64,000 nt of DNA. Origin: Calonectria ilicicola. Taxonomy: Eukaryota; Ascomycota; Sordariomycetes; Hypocreales; Nectriaceae. The notes below the pieces were generated by a model. That model did not search any database, was not told where the DNA came from, and saw only the letters and a program-made list of their open reading frames with translations. Positions 59,546 through 64,000 of this stretch are shown piece by piece. Every line of letters begins with the position of its first letter. Position 1 is the first letter of the stretch. The stretch spans positions 1,426,001-1,490,000 of the forward strand of contig CP085829.1 of the NCBI GenBank assembly GCA_020809705.1, written 5' to 3'. A program made the position numbers and the translations under genes.

Positions 59546-60358
59546 ATGGCCACCAAATCCCCAGTTGCCCTTATCCTCGGAGCAGGTCCAAATGTCGGCC
59601 AGGCCGTCGCTCGCACCTTTGCTTCCAAGGGCTACAACGTTGCCTTGGCGGCTCGCTCTGTGAAGGAGGCTGACAGCACTGAAACCCAGCTCAATATCCC
59701 GAGTGACTTTTCCAAGACGGATGATGTGGTCGATGCATTTGACAAGGTGAAAAAGGTTTTCGGTATCCCAAGTGTCGTCGTCTACAATGGTAAGCACTTG
59801 TCGCATACAGTGCAATCGACAACTCACTGACACGTCGCAGTCAGCTCTGCGACCTTCCCCCCAGCCGGCGACCCATTTGCCGTGTCCTTTGCAGATTTCA
59901 GTCGCGACACAACCATCAACATCCACAGTGCTTATGTCGCCGCGCAGCAGGCAGTCTCTGGTTTTGCACAACTTCCGGCGGAGGCCTCGCGCACTTTCAT
60001 CTACACTGGTAACGTCTTGAACGTCGCCATCCTTCCGAAGTTTATGTCCCAAGGCATCGGCAAGTCGGGCGCCGCTCACATGATATGGTCGGCCTCGGCC
60101 GCGTACAAAGACCGTGGATACAAGTAAGCCATCAATCTACTTTGAGAATTCGCACGTGGGAGACTAACGAGATAAAGGTTCTACTATGCTGATGAACGGA
60201 AGGCGGACGGATCGCCCAAATACCGCATCGACGGAGATGCACATGCGGATCTCTACTGGGAGCTTTCCCAAGGCAAGGAGCAGGGCCCGTGGATGCAGAC
60301 ATTCGTTCAGGGTGTGGGATACAAGAAATTCGACACTATTTATACACCTCTCGCCTAA
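59546..60358 (+). CDS. Atypical short-chain dehydrogenase/reductase
   Basis: Rossmann-fold protein of 235 residues. Model: join(59546..59789,59841..60123,60178..60358), in frame. The N-terminus has the dinucleotide-binding pattern LILGAGPNVGQAVA (a variant of TGxxxGxG), then YNVALAAR. VVVYNVSSATFPP stands where NNAG is usual, and INIHSAYVAAQQAV follows in helix 4. The region of the usual catalytic YxxxK reads FMSQGIGKSGAAHMI, with Lys kept but Gln in place of Tyr. It may therefore be a non-canonical reductase or a non-catalytic member; such variants are common in fungal genomes. It ends 570 bp from the 3' end of the GMC gene on the opposite strand. Confidence 0.8.
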
Positions 60359-60929
60359 GTTATTCCTAACTCTGATACCTGGTGTCACCGGGAGGGCCGC
60401 TTGGTCTCCATATGATATCATGATTAGCTTGCGGGGGACTCTATAGTTGTAGAGATATTGAAGATTGTTTTTATTTTACTATCAAATTGCTTGTCTACTA
60501 TAATGAGGCATTTAAGATCGAAAGAAAGTAACTGCACTCAATCAAGCCGTCAACAAGGATCAATACCTACTGGGCTTTGAGCATACTCATACCATCCCAG
60601 TTAGGGCAAGGCTCTCCCACACGAGAAACATAAACCATGACATATACATTCAGTACGGACGAGCCGGGGCCATTTTGATCCATGTACATAAACTCATAAA
60701 CTCTGGGAGCCGGAGCGGCGGAGACTAGTGTGACGGGGGACGTGACACCGGACCGCACCAAGCCCCTAGAAGGAAGGCATCTTGTCAATCATCTCCTCAC
60801 AGAACTCGGAAATTCTTGTAAGAATGCCTCTAAGAATTCAACTTGAACAAATTTCTGAGTAATAATTCTATGCCTTAGTTAATCCTCGTGCCATTCTTTG
60901 CACGATCTGGATACAATATCCAAATAAAT
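60359..60929. other. Intergenic between convergent 3' ends
   Basis: No supported gene. Confidence 0.55.
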
Positions 60930-62879
60930 TTACTTAGAAGACGTTTTGATAAAGTCTGCAGCGCGTTCGGCAATTGCATACACCAAGGTTTGGATATTGG
61001 CTCGCGGCAATATGGGAAAAACACTTGCATCGACGACCCTAAGGTTCTTTGTTCCATGCACAATAAATTTGTGATTGACCACGCCACCTTTCTTCTTTGG
61101 CATCATGCTGCATGTGCCAGCCGGGTGGAATTCACTCTGTATGTTCTCCTTGACCCAGGCCTCCACATTGGATTCGGTTAAATAATGGTAGCCAGGCTGA
61201 AAGATTGTCCCATTGCCTTGGAGGAGGTCACTAAGTGGCGCCGTCTTCGCAATTACGTTCTGTAGATGCAAGGTGATGAGACTGAGAAGTCGCAAGTCTA
61301 GAGGATTCGAAAAATAATTCGGGTCTAGCAGCGGGTACACGGACGTATCGTTAGATTTGATGTGTACCGAGCCTCGAGAGAATGGGTGTTCTAGAACTCC
61401 GAGTAGTGAAAAGTAATTGCCATCCGTGAAGGTAGTAAAGAGCTTTGTCGAGTCATTTGCGTACCATGGAGACATTCCGCCGGTGATTGTGAGTTCCTGG
61501 GTAACAGCCTCGTGCTGAAGAAATCTCAATAATATTTTGTGCTGATCGCTGAAACGAGCATCGGCATTCTTTGAAGCCAACGCCTTGGCATTGATTGAAG
61601 TATTGGTGATTTGGTGAAGTGCCAACAATGCTGAGCTTGCACCGGTCATCGCAAGCGGTCCAGTTTGGTTTGCGACATATTGGTCATATGCCTCCTCGTA
61701 AAATGTCGCATTCTTGAAGTCATCGGCTGTCCCGACACCTGGAATGACTTTATATCTGCCAAAAGTAAGCAACTTGTTCAGGCGAAATCAACCTGTAGCG
61801 AGAAATACGCACCCGAGTGGAACATAAGCGTGATCCTGCAAGTTCTCTCCCACGTTGACATTGTTGACAAAAATATCAATACCGAACTTTCTAAGTCTTG
61901 ACGCATCGCCTATTCCAGATACCTCCAATATCTGTGGCGATCCGATAGAGCCTGCACTGACGATGACCTCCTTTGCCGCCAATGCTTCTACCATCTTCCC
62001 TTTTTTGGTGTATTTGACTCCTCTCGCAATTATCTTATCCGAAGATTTTTCCAATGCAAGTTTTTTCACCAGGGCAGAAGTAACCAAGCTGAGATTTGGT
62101 CTGCTAGCAGCTGGTCGATAGTATGCAGTAGCTGCATAGCTCCTGGTATGATTATCGAGCCGGATGTTAAGCAAATTAGTGTATCCGCCTAGCGCAATAC
62201 CATCTCGCGGGTCGCTCTGTACTTCTAATCCCAAGTTGGCAAAGGCTCTGGGCCATGCCTCATCTAGGGGACCATAACCATCCGGGAACGTATTGTTAAT
62301 TGGGCCCGCATGGCCGTGGTGGCTCCCTACAATGTATCCCGTTTCCAGGTCATCCTCGACAGTTGAAGAAGGTTGTGTATATCGTTCAGACTTTTTATAG
62401 TATGGCTCGAGCTCCTCCCAGCTCCAACCTTCATTTCCCAACTCGCCCCAGGCGTCGATATCGCCGCGGCTAGCGTGTGTCCAAAACATAAAGTTCATCG
62501 CGCTTGATCCGCCAAGCTGCTTGCCACGAATCTGCGCAATCACCTGCCCGCTTGCATGCGTCTGCGGCACAGTTTTGTAGTCATAGTCGTAGGTCGGATT
62601 TCCATACAAGGCCGTGAATAGGCCGGGTGCGAGAACGTTGACATCATCTGACCGATCCTTGCCTGCCTCAAGTACCAATACAGTTACATTGGGATTCTCA
62701 GTTAGTCGATTTGCAATGGTGAGACCTGCAGTGCCACCACCAACGATTCTAAGGTTGAGTTAGCTGCAGAGAACGTTAAGAGTACTTTAACGGCGTGCTT
62801 ACACATAGTCGTATGTTTTTTGGGCGTGAGCTGGCCCTAGGAGCAAAAAGGCTCCCGCAATGGTTTGCCTCAGACGCAT
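60930..62879 (-). CDS. Secreted GMC oxidoreductase
   Basis: FAD-dependent alcohol/sugar oxidase or dehydrogenase, 612 residues. Model: complement(join(60930..61755,61813..62748,62803..62879)), in frame. Signal peptide MRLRQTIAGAFLLLGPAHA is followed directly by the FAD motif VIVGGGTAGLTIANRL and the acidic end of strand 2 (LVLEAGKD). GMC signature 1 is GKQLGGSSAMNFMFWTHAS, signature 2 is AGSIGSPQILEVSGIG. The C-terminal domain has the catalytic His in SEFHPAGTCSM and the second catalytic position (Asn) in FPILPRANIQT. Many NxT/NxS sites fit a secreted glycoprotein. The substrate cannot be told; the family includes glucose, aryl-alcohol and choline oxidases. No transporter or pathway partner is adjacent except perhaps the SDR. 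Confidence 0.88.
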
Positions 62880-64000
62880 CTTCAACTTTCCACCGTTCCA
62901 AAACCTGCAAGTTTGTTACAAACGAGAAAGTATTTCTTTATCCCTCACTGTGCTTCGGGAAGAGAGAGCGGTGTGGCCGTTTTACGTTGAGGTGTTATTC
63001 GCTGGTTTGTGAACCCTCGGATCGTAATTTTCCAAGCCGTTGATTTTCTAGATTGCTTGGAGATCCATATTTTCCTCTTCGCGGCTGAAAGGTTCTAATT
63101 TACGGAGTACTAAGGCCCTGAATGTAGGATGATTAGTAAAATACGTCCGTCTCTTGGTGGGGAGTGGCTTGGAGCCACGACGCGGATCTGAGATCTATTG
63201 GTGCAACGCATTGACCCCGCAACCATCCGGCGAACCTGCCGAAAACAAGGGAGCTAGGCCATTCTGGTTAGAATATGGGAGGTAAGTAAGGTGGCGACGA
63301 TGCCAGTAAAGCTGAATGAGCTTGGAAATCTTGTTCCACGAAGCTGTAGGTGGACGCTGAATCTTCTATTACAGTTCGTGGTCGCCTTCAATAGCAGCCA
63401 TCCACTAGCAAGTAGCGCCCTTTGGCTCTGGCCAACAGTAGCCTTCCATGCAGTTAGTAGCAAAATGTCAGTCAGATCAGATAAACCTCACCATCTTGAC
63501 CCAACATCTGCCCGGCTTTTGCCAACGCAACGTGTCTGTGCTGAGACATCTGTCTCATTTTCACCGAATAACCAAACCCACGAAGCGCCAATAGAAAAAA
63601 ACAACATTATTTACATTGGTTTGTCAACCCAACAAAAAAATTCACCATTGGCATCGCATTTGACTCTCACAGGTCCGCGTAGTTCGCGATGGAGCCGAAG
63701 TCTATGACGATGCGACCCACACAGCTGCGAGATGATCCCCCCTACTGTAAGCTGATAAGACACAGCCAGTATGAGCAATTGTGGCTTTTTAGACCGCTCG
63801 CGCAACCCTCGCGCTTTTATAAACTTCCGATGTCCGAATTTCCCGTCGGAGGTGTGGACTACAGTTCAACCGGTCTTGGTGGCGTCATAGATGCTCAGCT
63901 TGCCGCTGGAGCTGCAGCTAGATGAATGGCCATTTAAAAGGCCAACATGGCCGGTAGCGATGTAACTCGTCGGTTCCTGTGTGGTTTGTATCAACGGACG
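62880..64000. other. Promoter of the GMC gene and unassigned end of window
   Basis: A frame of 78 codons at 63689-63925 starts with ATG but lacks recognisable features. A near-palindrome GGCCATTTAAAAGGCC at about 63928-63943 resembles the one at 24394. No supported gene. Confidence 0.45.

Noticed and set aside
63689..63925. 78-codon forward frame at the window end
   Set aside because: It has an ATG but no recognisable features; could be an exon of a gene outside the window.

Overview
The window looks like part of a filamentous ascomycete genome, probably a sordariomycete of the Hypocreales. Evidence: short GT-AG introns of about 45-100 bp with CTAAC/CTGAC-type branch sites, a Zn2Cys6 regulator, MFS transporters, a siderophore-type transporter, LaeA-like methyltransferases and three NLR-like (STAND) genes. 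Gene models below were spliced by hand: frames were checked across every junction, but none was tested against RNA or a database.

Layout. 1-5.87 kb is an extremely AT-rich, CpG-poor, stop-riddled block with no gene, typical of RIP-mutated repeat DNA. 6-12 kb is sparse, with three small hypothetical genes and one 280-residue disordered protein. 12.1-14.4 kb holds a decayed CorA-like membrane-protein gene. 14.9-19.7 kb is a divergent pair, an MFS transporter and a Zn2Cys6 transcription factor, sharing a promoter with a GTCGG-N9-CCGAC palindrome. 20.2-24.2 kb is a lipase-like/NACHT gene with an unusual low-complexity tail. 24.5-28.3 kb is a tandem duplication of a LaeA-like methyltransferase, one copy broken and the other doubtful at its 5' end. 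29.1-35.3 kb has a DHA1-type MFS transporter and a siderophore-type transporter. 35.4-41.6 kb is a head-to-head pair, a P47/TULIP-like gene and a large gene of propeller-like plus hydrophobic helical regions, both interrupted. 42.3-46.7 kb has a signal-peptide membrane protein, a small inverted-repeat element, a tRNA-Thr(TGT), a Cys-rich small protein and a spliced 25-residue micropeptide. 46.8-57.1 kb holds two more NLRs, head to head: Goodbye-like/NACHT/TPR with a Cys-rich end, and nucleoside phosphorylase/NACHT/ankyrin. 59.5-62.9 kb is a convergent pair: an atypical SDR and a secreted GMC oxidoreductase.

How it fits together. This is an accessory-type region: a RIP-like block, several interrupted genes, a gene duplication, a likely small transposable element, and three NLRs with three different N-terminal effectors within 37 kb. 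Such fungal receptors are generally linked to non-self recognition and programmed cell death, which is an inference for these copies. The best candidates for something undescribed are the interrupted P47-like/large-protein pair, the NLR with a Tyr/Gln-rich repeat tail, and the micropeptide behind the Cys-rich gene.
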